Source: UBA2160 sp964588665 (GTDB lineage Bacteria > Chloroflexota > Dehalococcoidia > Lucifugimonadales > UBA1123). Taken from it: a DNA stretch of 46,608 bases. The stretch is taken from the NCBI GenBank assembly GCA_964588665.1, contig CAZPQQ010000020.1, positions 1 to 46,608 of the forward strand. The letters run 5' to 3'. The position numbers were made by a program, and so were the translations under genes. The stretch's first letter is position 1, and the number at the start of each line of letters is the position of its first letter. The notes under the pieces were generated by a model, which had not been told where the DNA came from, ran no database searches, and was given only the letters and a program-made list of their open reading frames with translations. Below are positions 32,010 to 39,586 of the stretch, one piece after another.

Positions 32010-33233
32010 ATGCGAAGATTGGCGATACTGAGTTTCCACGGATGTCCGGTGGCGCGACTGGGTGAGAAGGACACCGGTGGAATGAACGTCTATGTCCTGC
32101 AGCTAGCCCGTGAGTTGGCTCGACAAGGAACCAGCGTGGACGTTTTCACCCGATATCACGACCCCAACGACCCCAAAGTAGTCCAACTCGAAGAAGGCGC
32201 CAGAGTCGTTCATCTGAAGGCGGGCCCGATCGACGCCGCCAAGGAAGACCTCTTCGACTTCATTCCCGAGTTTCTGGGCGAACTATATGCTTTCCAGCGT
32301 TCCGAAGACACCACGTACGATCTGGTGCACTCCCATTACTGGCTGTCAGGCCGCGTGGGCATGACGTTGAGCCAGAAGTGGGACGTCCCGCATGTCACGA
32401 CCTTCCATACACTGGCCAAGACGAAGCTGCGGGCCCGAGTTGGAGAGCGGGAACCCATGCGACGCGTGAACGTCGAGAGCCTCGTCATGCAAAATGTGGA
32501 CTCCATCATAGTCTCCACGGAAGAAGAGAAACAGGATGTCGTCCGACTGTACGATGCGGAACCTCACAAGATCTCAGTGGTGCCCGCAGGGGTTGACCTG
32601 GACCTGTTCGAGCCCGTCGAGAAACCAATTGCTCGCGAGGCATTGGGTATTCGGGAAAAGCGGGTTATACTATACGTAGGCCGGATAGAGCGATTGAAGG
32701 GAATCGAGATCTTGCTAAGGTCTGTGGCCCTCATCGAGGACGTCGCGGACATGCGAGTGTTGATCGTCGGAGGGCATCCCGAAAACGATGCCGAGTTGGA
32801 CCGACTGCGAGCGCTCACCACGGAGCTTGGACTCCAAGATGTCGTGACCTTCACGGGAGCGGTCGAGCAAGGCGAGTTGCCCAACTACTACAGCGCCGCC
32901 GACGCATTCGTCCTGCCGTCGTACTCCGAGAGTTTCGGTCTCGCGGCCCTAGAAGCGATGGCGTGCGGCACGCCGGTCGTGGCGTCCAGGGTCGGCGGGC
33001 TCAAGACATTTATTAATAGCGGGGAAACCGGCTATCTGGTTCCTTGGCGCTGTCCGGAACCCTTCGCACAGCGCCTTGAGATGTTACTGGCCAATCCGGA
33101 GCTCAAGAACGCCATGGGGCTAGCGGCCAGGGCAAGGGCTCTGAAAATGGGCTGGGGACATACTGCGGATTGCATGTTGGAGTGCTACACCGCCCTGCGT
33201 TGCGATTCATGGGAGAGCGTGGCGGGAGACTAA
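32010..33233 (+). CDS. MshA-like GT4-family glycosyltransferase
   Basis: The 407-residue protein is a GT-B retaining glycosyltransferase. LGEKDTGGMNVYVLQLAREL is the donor/acceptor opening seen in D-inositol-3-phosphate glycosyltransferase (MshA) and sucrose-phosphate synthases. VHSHYWLSG, ILYVGRIERLKGIEILL and the catalytic ESFGLAALEAMACGTPVV (E-x7-E) complete the fold. MshA makes the first pseudo-disaccharide of mycothiol from UDP-GlcNAc and inositol-3-phosphate. A PIG-L deacetylase and a double GNAT protein nearby make a thiol-pathway role plausible. A sugar or exopolysaccharide role is the alternative. DUF502 follows three bases later. Confidence 0.85.
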   Translation: MRRLAILSFHGCPVARLGEKDTGGMNVYVLQLARELARQGTSVDVFTRYHDPNDPKVVQLEEGARVVHLKAGPIDAAKEDLFDFIPEFLGELYAFQRSEDTTYDLVHSHYWLSGRVGMTLSQKWDVPHVTTFHTLAKTKLRARVGEREPMRRVNVESLVMQNVDSIIVSTEEEKQDVVRLYDAEPHKISVVPAGVDLDLFEPVEKPIAREALGIREKRVILYVGRIERLKGIEILLRSVALIEDVADMRVLIVGGHPENDAELDRLRALTTELGLQDVVTFTGAVEQGELPNYYSAADAFVLPSYSESFGLAALEAMACGTPVVASRVGGLKTFINSGETGYLVPWRCPEPFAQRLEMLLANPELKNAMGLAARARALKMGWGHTADCMLECYTALRCDSWESVAGD

Positions 33234-33235
33234 CG

Positions 33236-33970
33236 ATGAACGGTCAACACAAAGACCCACACCCGGACGGCTCACGCAGCACGTTCCAGCGGGTGGAGGG
33301 CCACGTGCTGCAAAGACTGGGCACGGGCTTCTTGGTGCTGATACCCCTGCTGGTCACCTTGATCATCGTAAACTACACCATCGGCGCTTTCATCGATGTC
33401 TTGCGGCCGTTCATCGACGGGTTCGTGCAAGTTCCTTTCATCGAAAGCCTGCCCGCGATCGACGTTTTCACATGGGTAGTCTTTGTGGCGGTGGTGCTTG
33501 GGACCTTCTACTTCGCCGGCGCGTTGGTGTCTGCCGGTTCGAGGCGGCGGGTTATCCAGCTCCAGAATGCCATCCTGAGCCGCATCCCCGTGGTCAAGAG
33601 CATATACAGCGTTGTGAGGCAAGCCACTGAGGCTCTCTCTACCGGTTCGCAGCACGAGTTTTCCAGAGTCGTGTTCGTCGAATGGCCGAGGCCGGGCGTT
33701 ACCGCGATGGGCCTCGTGACCGGACATTGTCACATGCCTGACAGCGACACGCTGAAGATCGTCGTCTACATCCCCACCGTGCCCAATCCCACCTCCGGCA
33801 TGCTCGCGATATTGGACGAGGATCAGGTCACGGAAACCGACATTACGGTGGAAGAGGCCATGAAGGTGGTGTTCTCCGGTGGGATCATACTGCCGGACAT
33901 GATGCTGTCCGGTCTCCAGAACGGCGGAGTCAGGAGTGATGCACAGCTTCCGGAGCGGCAAGAGCCGTAA
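33236..33970 (+). CDS. DUF502-family membrane protein
   Basis: A 244-residue protein of the DUF502 family, common in many phyla, with an unknown role in the membrane. Two hydrophobic segments occur near the N-terminus (TGFLVLIPLLVTLIIVNY and FTWVVFVAVVLGTFYFAGAL). A conserved soluble half then follows with SRIPVVKSIYSVVRQ and VVFVEWPRPGVTAMGLVT. The ATG lies three bases past the glycosyltransferase stop, with a GGGAG site ahead. The longer frame beginning at 33170 overlaps that gene and is not used. Co-transcription with the glycosyltransferase is likely. Confidence 0.88.
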   Translation: MNGQHKDPHPDGSRSTFQRVEGHVLQRLGTGFLVLIPLLVTLIIVNYTIGAFIDVLRPFIDGFVQVPFIESLPAIDVFTWVVFVAVVLGTFYFAGALVSAGSRRRVIQLQNAILSRIPVVKSIYSVVRQATEALSTGSQHEFSRVVFVEWPRPGVTAMGLVTGHCHMPDSDTLKIVVYIPTVPNPTSGMLAILDEDQVTETDITVEEAMKVVFSGGIILPDMMLSGLQNGGVRSDAQLPERQEP

Positions 33971-34011
33971 TCGAGGCGGCGCTCCCCCGTCACTGAGGCG
34001 GTCGCGTTGGC

Positions 34012-34929
34012 CTACTTGAGGGCCTTTTCGTACCAGGCGGTACGGGCCACTTGCTTGAATCCTAGCTTGCGATACAGCGCCAGGGCCGGTTCGTTCGCTG
34101 AATCAACCTCGAGTTCGATGGCCTCGACATTCCGTTCGTTCAAGTACTGCATTCCCGAGACCACGACTGCCGTGCCGAGCCCTCTGCCCCTGTAGTCCGG
34201 GTCCACGCCCGTCATCGCGACGAACCCAACGGAGCCGTGCTCGTTGTGGTTGCGGATAGTCCAGTTGTACCCCGCCACCTTGTCGCCCTCGGCGATGAGC
34301 ACGATGCCCTCCGGCGAGGTGTTGCTCATGCGCACGCGAGCGGCGATCTCCTCGACGGTGTTTGGACAGAAGCCCCAGTGTTCGCCGAACGCCCTGTTTT
34401 GCACGATGGTGAGGGCTTCCTCATCCTGATCCAAGGCGAATGGCCGCAGCCGCATCCCGTCAGGGAGTTTCACGGTAGGCAGGTTCCCGTCGCGCCACTG
34501 CATCTGCCAGTACTCTTTGACTTGGGCAAAGCCTTCCGACACCAGAAGATCGCGGGCGACCGTCGGATCGGCGCCGGCTTGGACGTGAAACACGGTTACT
34601 CCGAGACCCCGCGCCCGATCCAGGGCTTTGCGGAGAAGCGCCCGTCCGATGCCTTGATGTCGGTGCTGCTCGAGCACCCCGCCGCCAGCGACCGCGCGGC
34701 TGATGGGGACCTCCGGAGACACGATGGTAAAGCCAACCAACCGCGACCCGATCTCAGCGACGTAGCAATTTTCCTCGGGCTTGCACGAGGGGTGTTCCAA
34801 TATCTGGCGCATGAGTTCGGAGTCGAACTCTTTGACCGTGCCTTCGATCGAATTGACGCCGTTGAACAGATCTCGCATCTGGTCGATATCGTCCCAACGG
34901 AAATTCCTGATCTTATGAGAATTCGGCAT
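34012..34929 (-). CDS. Double-GNAT acetyltransferase, MshD-like
   Basis: A 305-residue protein with two GNAT domains in tandem, the layout of mycothiol synthase MshD, which acetylates the cysteinyl pseudo-disaccharide. Domain 1 covers residues ~1-150 with the acetyl-CoA loop EQHRHQGIGRALLRKALDRA. Domain 2 has DPDYRGRGLGTAVVVSGMQY and ends with VDSANEPALALYRKLGF. Mycothiol-specific residues cannot be confirmed by eye, and other double-GNAT proteins exist. ATG 34929 is chosen at the start of the fold (MPNSHKIRNFRW); the upstream extension is low-complexity. It lies between the glycosyltransferase/DUF502 unit and the PIG-L gene, on the opposite strand. Confidence 0.82.
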   Translation of the reverse strand: MPNSHKIRNFRWDDIDQMRDLFNGVNSIEGTVKEFDSELMRQILEHPSCKPEENCYVAEIGSRLVGFTIVSPEVPISRAVAGGGVLEQHRHQGIGRALLRKALDRARGLGVTVFHVQAGADPTVARDLLVSEGFAQVKEYWQMQWRDGNLPTVKLPDGMRLRPFALDQDEEALTIVQNRAFGEHWGFCPNTVEEIAARVRMSNTSPEGIVLIAEGDKVAGYNWTIRNHNEHGSVGFVAMTGVDPDYRGRGLGTAVVVSGMQYLNERNVEAIELEVDSANEPALALYRKLGFKQVARTAWYEKALK

Positions 34930-35083
34930 GCATATCGTCCCGAGTAGTAGGCTTGTGCCTGAAAGCAGACTGATTGTAGCAGAGCAAGTCTGGCCTAACA
35001 ATTGACGGCGCCCTTGTGGCGACTCAGGCCAACATCTATCATGATAGGCGTGCGAAAAATCCGAGAGGGGCGATTCGATAGCG

Positions 35084-35788
35084 ATGGACAGACCTGAACG
35101 AGCGATGGTGGTTACACCCCACCCGGACGACGCCGAGATCGGCTGCGGCGGGACAATAGGCGCCTGGATCAAGGCCGGGACCGAAGTCGTCTACGTGCTG
35201 TGCACCAACGGAGACAAGGGTTCCGGCGACCTGGAGATGACCTCCGAGCGATTGGCGGAGATCCGAGAGCGGGAGCAGGCCGAAGCGGCCGACGTGCTTG
35301 GGATCAAAGAGGTCGTCTACCTCCGATACCCTGACGGGATGTTGGAGGACACCAGCGAGTTTCGCGGTCAACTGGTCCATGCGATACGCAAACACCAACC
35401 GGAAGTGGTCATGACGCCCGATCCGTTCCGCCGCGGGTTCTACCTTCACAGGGACCACCGTGTATGCGGGCAGGTCACGATTGACGCAGTGTTCCCATTC
35501 GCCAGAGACCACCTCCACTACCCGGAGCACATCAAGGACGAGGGCCTCGAGACGTACAAGGTCGCCGACATACTTCTGTGGGGCACGGAAGAGGCCGACA
35601 CGTACCTGGACATCACCGACACGATCGAGGCAAAGATCGAATCGCTGAAGAAACACGCGTCTCAGGTGTCCTCGGACGGCTCAGGCGGAGACGTAGGCGA
35701 CTTCATCAAGGCCAACGCCAAGCGTATGGGTGAGAAGGCGGACCTCATCTACGCGGAGGCATTTCGCCGAATCAACATACGCGGGTAG
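35084..35788 (+). CDS. PIG-L/LmbE-family deacetylase
   Basis: The 234-residue zinc hydrolase belongs to the LmbE/PIG-L family, which removes N-acetyl groups from GlcNAc-type sugars (MshB in mycothiol, BshB in bacillithiol). VVTPHPDDAEIGCGGTI (HPDD at residues 13-16) and FYLHRDHRVCGQV (H122, D124, H125) give the zinc site and general base. The length and ends are normal. It is followed after nine bases by the CpsB-type phosphatase gene, so the two are co-transcribed. With the MshA-like and MshD-like genes nearby it would be the second step of a thiol pathway; an alternative is detoxification or lipid-sugar deacetylation. Confidence 0.88.
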   Translation: MDRPERAMVVTPHPDDAEIGCGGTIGAWIKAGTEVVYVLCTNGDKGSGDLEMTSERLAEIREREQAEAADVLGIKEVVYLRYPDGMLEDTSEFRGQLVHAIRKHQPEVVMTPDPFRRGFYLHRDHRVCGQVTIDAVFPFARDHLHYPEHIKDEGLETYKVADILLWGTEEADTYLDITDTIEAKIESLKKHASQVSSDGSGGDVGDFIKANAKRMGEKADLIYAEAFRRINIRG

Positions 35789-35797
35789 GGCAGTCCA

Positions 35798-36571
35798 ATG
35801 TACGACCTGCACGCCCACATCCTGCCGGCAGTGGACGACGGCGCCCGGACCATGGAAGAAACCCTGGCCATGACCGTTGTCGCGGCGGAACAGGGGACCA
35901 AAATGCTGCTGGCCACGCCCCATCGGAAGGACGTGACCGAGCAGTCGTCGGTGGCGCACATCCAGTCACTCGTAGGCGAAGTGAACGCGTGGCTCGGTGA
36001 GCGAGAGTACGACCTGACGATGGTGCTGGGCATGGAAAACCACCTCGACTTGGACCTTCCGGACGAGATCGAGGCGGGCAGGGCCTTGCCCATGAACGGG
36101 ACCGAGTACATCCTCGTCGAAATGCCGTTCTTCGGCAGGCCGAACTGGGTCCAAGAAGTGCTGTTTCAGATTCAGTTGCAAGGTCTGAAGCCAGTGCTCG
36201 CCCACCCCGAGCGGATCGAGGCGTTCCAGCGCGACCCGGACATGCTCGCCATGTTTGTCGACAGGGGCATATTGACCCAGGTAACCGCCGGCAGCCCGGT
36301 CGGGCATTTCGGCCGCAGAGTCCAACGGATCACGCGAGACATGCTGGACAGGAACCTGGTCCACATACTCGCATCGGATACGCACAACCCGTCTGGGCCG
36401 CGTTCGCCGAAGCTGCGCAGAGGTGTCGAGGCAGTGGCCAAGATCGTTGGCGAGGAGGCGGCGAAGCGCATGGTGGTAGACACGCCGAAGGCGATCCTGG
36501 AAGGAAAGACAGTCGAGATCGAGCCTTCCAGAAAACCGACCTCTTCCGGCAGTTGGTGGCGGTTCTGGTGA
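35798..36571 (+). CDS. CpsB/YwqE-type PHP tyrosine phosphatase
   Basis: The 257-residue PHP-fold protein resembles the manganese-dependent tyrosine phosphatases CpsB, YwqE and Wzb-type partners of capsule synthesis. MYDLHAHILPAVDDGART is the metal-binding start, KMLLATPHRKDVTE and LVEMPFFGRPNW follow, LKPVLAHPERIEAF and ILASDTHNPSGPRSPKL carry further metal ligands. It could dephosphorylate a bacterial tyrosine kinase or work on a sugar phosphate. No kinase is seen here. It is nine bases behind the PIG-L gene and the last gene before a 550-base repeat-rich gap. Confidence 0.85.
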   Translation: MYDLHAHILPAVDDGARTMEETLAMTVVAAEQGTKMLLATPHRKDVTEQSSVAHIQSLVGEVNAWLGEREYDLTMVLGMENHLDLDLPDEIEAGRALPMNGTEYILVEMPFFGRPNWVQEVLFQIQLQGLKPVLAHPERIEAFQRDPDMLAMFVDRGILTQVTAGSPVGHFGRRVQRITRDMLDRNLVHILASDTHNPSGPRSPKLRRGVEAVAKIVGEEAAKRMVVDTPKAILEGKTVEIEPSRKPTSSGSWWRFW

Positions 36572-36704
36572 CGCAAAACGTTGCTTACCTGCGCGCATAA
36601 ATCGCACGACACCCCCTAAGGCACACCGATTGGACGAGTCAAACACACCCCCGAGCTAGTGTCGTGATTCCGAAGTTCGTTCAACAATTCCGGGCGATCG
36701 ACGA

Positions 36705-36754
36705 CCCTTCGACAAGCTCAGAGCCTGCCCTGAGATTTCCGAAGGGGCGAACGG
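36705..36754. repeat. Imperfect hairpin repeat of a common dispersed type
   Basis: The arm CCCTTCGACAAGCTCAG (36705-36721) pairs in part with CTGAG...CGAAGGG (36730-36746). Sequences of this kind (CCCTTCGACAAGCTCAGG...) are dispersed in many bacterial genomes. Here the inside is degenerate. It lies in the 550-base gap 36572-37121, where I find no gene. Confidence 0.65.
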
Positions 36755-36884
36755 AAGTGTGAGTCTACTTGTTCATTGCGAGCCCCGCTAGATTCGGGAC
36801 CCACTGAAACACAAGGCGCGGTATACGCAACGAACTTCTGACCCAGGACACTGGCAGCCGAACCGCAGTCAAACGCGACGAGAT

Positions 36885-36926
36885 GGGGCGCAGGGGCGAA
36901 GCCCCGCCGGGGTGTGGGGTGTCCCC
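36885..36926. repeat. GC-rich palindromic repeat
   Basis: GGGGCGAAGCCCC is a small hairpin and GGGGTGTCCCC a second one, within a 42-base G/C-rich stretch resembling a dispersed repeat. Copy number in the genome is unknown from this window. The remaining gap 36927-37121 holds nothing recognisable. Confidence 0.55.
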
Positions 36927-37121
36927 ACAACACCTTCGCAGGCGGGCGGGTGGGCACAAGACCAATTGCATAACAGGACCGCGTTACACCCTCAACGCAA
37001 CTCAACTGGCGCAGAGGAAGCGGCCACAGGCCGAGCGACTATCTGAGTCGCGATTGCGAAATGCGAGAACGCAGGTCGAACGAAGCGATCAAGGACGCTG
37101 CAAGGAAGGCGGCAGGCCGCC

Positions 37122-37511
37122 TCAGAGGACCAGGCTGGTGCGACGCAGAACGGCGTTGACCCGAGCGATCAACTCGCGTATCCCGAATGGCTTGACCAGA
37201 TAATCGTCGGCCCCTAGTTCGAGTCCCTTGATAATGTCCTGCTTGGCGGAGTACACCGTCAGCATGATCACGGGCACCTCGGACATGCGCCTCAAACGCG
37301 CCAGCGTCTCCCAGCCGTCCATGATCGGCATCTTGACGTCCAAGATGATCAGGTCGGGTAGCGTCGCCTGGTATGCGTCCAGACCCTGGGTGCCGTCATA
37401 GGCGGCGTGGGTTACGAAACCCTCTTTGCCGAGGACCCTGCTGACGATGTCACTGATCGCCTGGTCATCCTCGATGACGAGTACGGTCGGATTTGGATTG
37501 TCAGCGACCAA
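37122..37511 (-). CDS. Stand-alone receiver-domain response regulator
   Basis: A 129-residue CheY-like receiver with VLVIEDDQAISDI (the acidic pair), the phospho-acceptor D58 in LIILDVKMPIMDGWETL, T85 in VIMLTVYSA and K107 in YLVKPFG. The acidic triad and switch residues are all present, so it should be phosphorylated by a histidine kinase. It ends shortly after the OmpR-type linker (RELIARVNAVLRR) without a DNA-binding domain. It may be a single-domain relay or the remnant of a longer regulator. No kinase or output gene lies next to it, and the surrounding gaps are repeat-rich. Confidence 0.88.
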   Translation of the reverse strand: MVADNPNPTVLVIEDDQAISDIVSRVLGKEGFVTHAAYDGTQGLDAYQATLPDLIILDVKMPIMDGWETLARLRRMSEVPVIMLTVYSAKQDIIKGLELGADDYLVKPFGIRELIARVNAVLRRTSLVL

Positions 37512-37900
37512 TACAACCTCACGAATGCCATCTGCCTATGCCCAAGTAAAGAACGGCGCGCCGGTTGCTCTGATCGACCGAGAAGCGATCGCCGAACGCC
37601 CGGACTGGTCCACTTGTATCTGCCCATGACCCCTGGCGCCGTCTCTTCCGCCCGCTGCCACAAGTGCACCACTAAAGACATGGACACATGACTGGAGCCT
37701 AAAACATGAAAAGGGGACCAATACTGGGCGCCGCGAGCGCTCAGGCCAATAACAGACGCATTGTCGTAATTGAAGTCGGTTCAACCGGAGCCAGGATATA
37801 TGCGACATCCGGCAGGCAGGCTGCGCCAGCCACTCTCTAGTTTCATGCTACCATCTTGAGATTCCGAATCACACCGTGCACCGCTCGGTACTTGCGATAG

Positions 37901-37958
37901 GCGTCAGGTGAGTGTCGGCGGTTCGCCGCGGATGCGTCAGATGAGTGTCGGCGGTCCG
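37901..37958. repeat. Direct repeat pair
   Basis: A 25-base sequence starting GCGTCAGGTGAGTGTCGG (37901-37925) recurs at 37934-37958 with two differences and an 8-base spacer, just ahead of the MBL/rhodanese start. It may be two operator copies or a short duplication. In the rest of the 468-base gap 37512-37979 no gene is supported. Confidence 0.75.
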
Positions 37959-37979
37959 TCGTGTAGGGAGGTGGCGCTA

Positions 37980-39386
37980 TTGATTTTCAAACAGTACTAT
38001 CTTGGATGCCTTGCGCACGCGTCGTATCTTGTCGGCGACGAAAAGACGGGACAGGCGGCGGTGATCGACCCTCAGCGAGATGTGGGTCAATACCTGGAGG
38101 ACGCCCGTTTGTTGGGCCTCGAAATCCGGTACGCGTTCCTGACCCACTTCCACGCCGACTTCATCGCCGGTCATCTCGAGCTCAGGGACCTCGTTGGCGC
38201 CGAGATTCGTCTTGGAGGCCGTGCCGAGGCTGATTACGCCTTCGTTTCGATGTCCGATCGCGTTGACCCCGACATGGGCTCAGTGCGGCTCCGCAGCCTC
38301 GAAAAGCCCGGCCACACCCCCGAAGGGATGTCCATCCTGGTGTACGACCTGGAGACGAGCGCCACGGCTCCGCATGCCGTCTTCACAGGCGACACGTTGT
38401 TCATCGGCGACGTCGGGCGCCCCGATCTCCTTGCGTCTATCGGATGGACGGCATCGGATCTGGCCTCGATGCTGTACGACTCGCTTCACATGAAACTGCT
38501 TACGCTGCCGGACGAAACCCTGGTCTATCCCGCTCATGGCGCCGGTTCCGCGTGCGGACGGAACCTGAGCACGGACAGGGTGTCCACGATCGGAATCCAG
38601 CGCCAGTACAACTACGCCCTGCAGCCGATGAGCAAAGAGGCGTTCGTCGAGCTGGTGACCGCGGACCAGCCCGAAGCTCCGGCATACTTCGTCTACGATG
38701 CCTTGTTGAACCGGCAAGAGCGTCCGACGCTGGACTCCATGCTTGACAGCGCGCTCAACCCTCTCTCCTTGGATCGAGTATTGGAGTTGATCGACTCCGG
38801 CGCCCAAGTCGTCGACGTGCGGGAGTCTCCGGATTTCGCGGGCGCCCACCTCGCTGGCAGCCTGAACATCGGATTGAGCGGAAGCTACGCCAATTGGTGC
38901 GGGACCATCTTGAATCGAGAAGACCCGATCGTGATCGTGGCCGAGCCGGGCGGAGAGAACGAGGCCGCCGTCCGCCTGGCCCGAATCGGTTTCGACCACG
39001 TCGCAGGCTACCTCGACGGCGGGATGCAAGCTCTGGCTTCGCGCACCGATCTGTTGGGTCGCATGGAACGAATTACGGCAGCCACACTTGCCGAACAACT
39101 CGGATCAGCGGCGCCGCCGGTCGTGCTCGACGTCCGGGCCGAGAGCGAATGGACAGAAAACGCCATCGCGGGTTCCATGCTCATCCCGCTCAACCATCTT
39201 GCCGAGCGCATCGACCAGGCGCCCGAAGACAGGTCGATCGTCGTGCACTGCCGCACCGGCTACCGCTCGTCGATAGCCGCCAGCATGCTGCAGAAGCACG
39301 GACGAAACGGCGTCGCCGATCTGGTTGGCGGCATCGCGGCCTGGGAAGCGTCGAAGCTGGAGACGGTGAGCGCCGCGAATCCGTAA
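37980..39386 (+). CDS. Metallo-beta-lactamase / double-rhodanese fusion (persulfide dioxygenase type)
   Basis: The 468-residue protein joins an ETHE1-like metallo-beta-lactamase domain (YAFLTHFHADFIAGHLELRD, H56, H58, D60, H65; also FTGDTLFIGDVGRPDLLA) to two rhodanese domains. The second has the active cysteine C424 in VVHCRTGYRSS; the first shows no cysteine in its loop and seems inactive. Such fusions oxidise persulfide and pass sulfur to the rhodanese, as in sulfide detoxification. TTG 37980 is chosen because AGGGAGG lies eight bases ahead; GTG 37971 overlaps that site and the longer frame runs over the direct repeats. No sulfide:quinone reductase is nearby. A strong promoter for the next operon follows. 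Confidence 0.88.
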   Translation: MIFKQYYLGCLAHASYLVGDEKTGQAAVIDPQRDVGQYLEDARLLGLEIRYAFLTHFHADFIAGHLELRDLVGAEIRLGGRAEADYAFVSMSDRVDPDMGSVRLRSLEKPGHTPEGMSILVYDLETSATAPHAVFTGDTLFIGDVGRPDLLASIGWTASDLASMLYDSLHMKLLTLPDETLVYPAHGAGSACGRNLSTDRVSTIGIQRQYNYALQPMSKEAFVELVTADQPEAPAYFVYDALLNRQERPTLDSMLDSALNPLSLDRVLELIDSGAQVVDVRESPDFAGAHLAGSLNIGLSGSYANWCGTILNREDPIVIVAEPGGENEAAVRLARIGFDHVAGYLDGGMQALASRTDLLGRMERITAATLAEQLGSAAPPVVLDVRAESEWTENAIAGSMLIPLNHLAERIDQAPEDRSIVVHCRTGYRSSIAASMLQKHGRNGVADLVGGIAAWEASKLETVSAANP

Positions 39387-39426
39387 GGCGCCCGTCACGG
39401 GAGCGGTGGCGCCCCGACGCTGGCGA

Positions 39427-39455
39427 TTGACAGTATGGCCGAGCGGTCATATAGT
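39427..39455 (+). promoter_or_regulatory. Near-consensus sigma70 promoter of the carboxylase operon
   Basis: TTGACA (39427-39432) and TATAGT (39450-39455) are exactly 17 bases apart and face the carboxylase gene at 39587, giving a leader of roughly 125 bases. Confidence 0.85.
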
Positions 39456-39586
39456 CTTTGCTAGCCGAAAACAGGCGCTTTCGAACGCGCCAGATGACAT
39501 CGGCCAACATACGACCACGTCGGTCGAGGCGGACTCTGCGGCACGCGCGACCGTCTGATCAATCCAAAGTCAAGTCAGGCAGATAT

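Noticed and set aside
37901..37958. Possible CRISPR-like repeats.
   Set aside because: Only two copies, with an 8-base spacer; no array and no cas genes.
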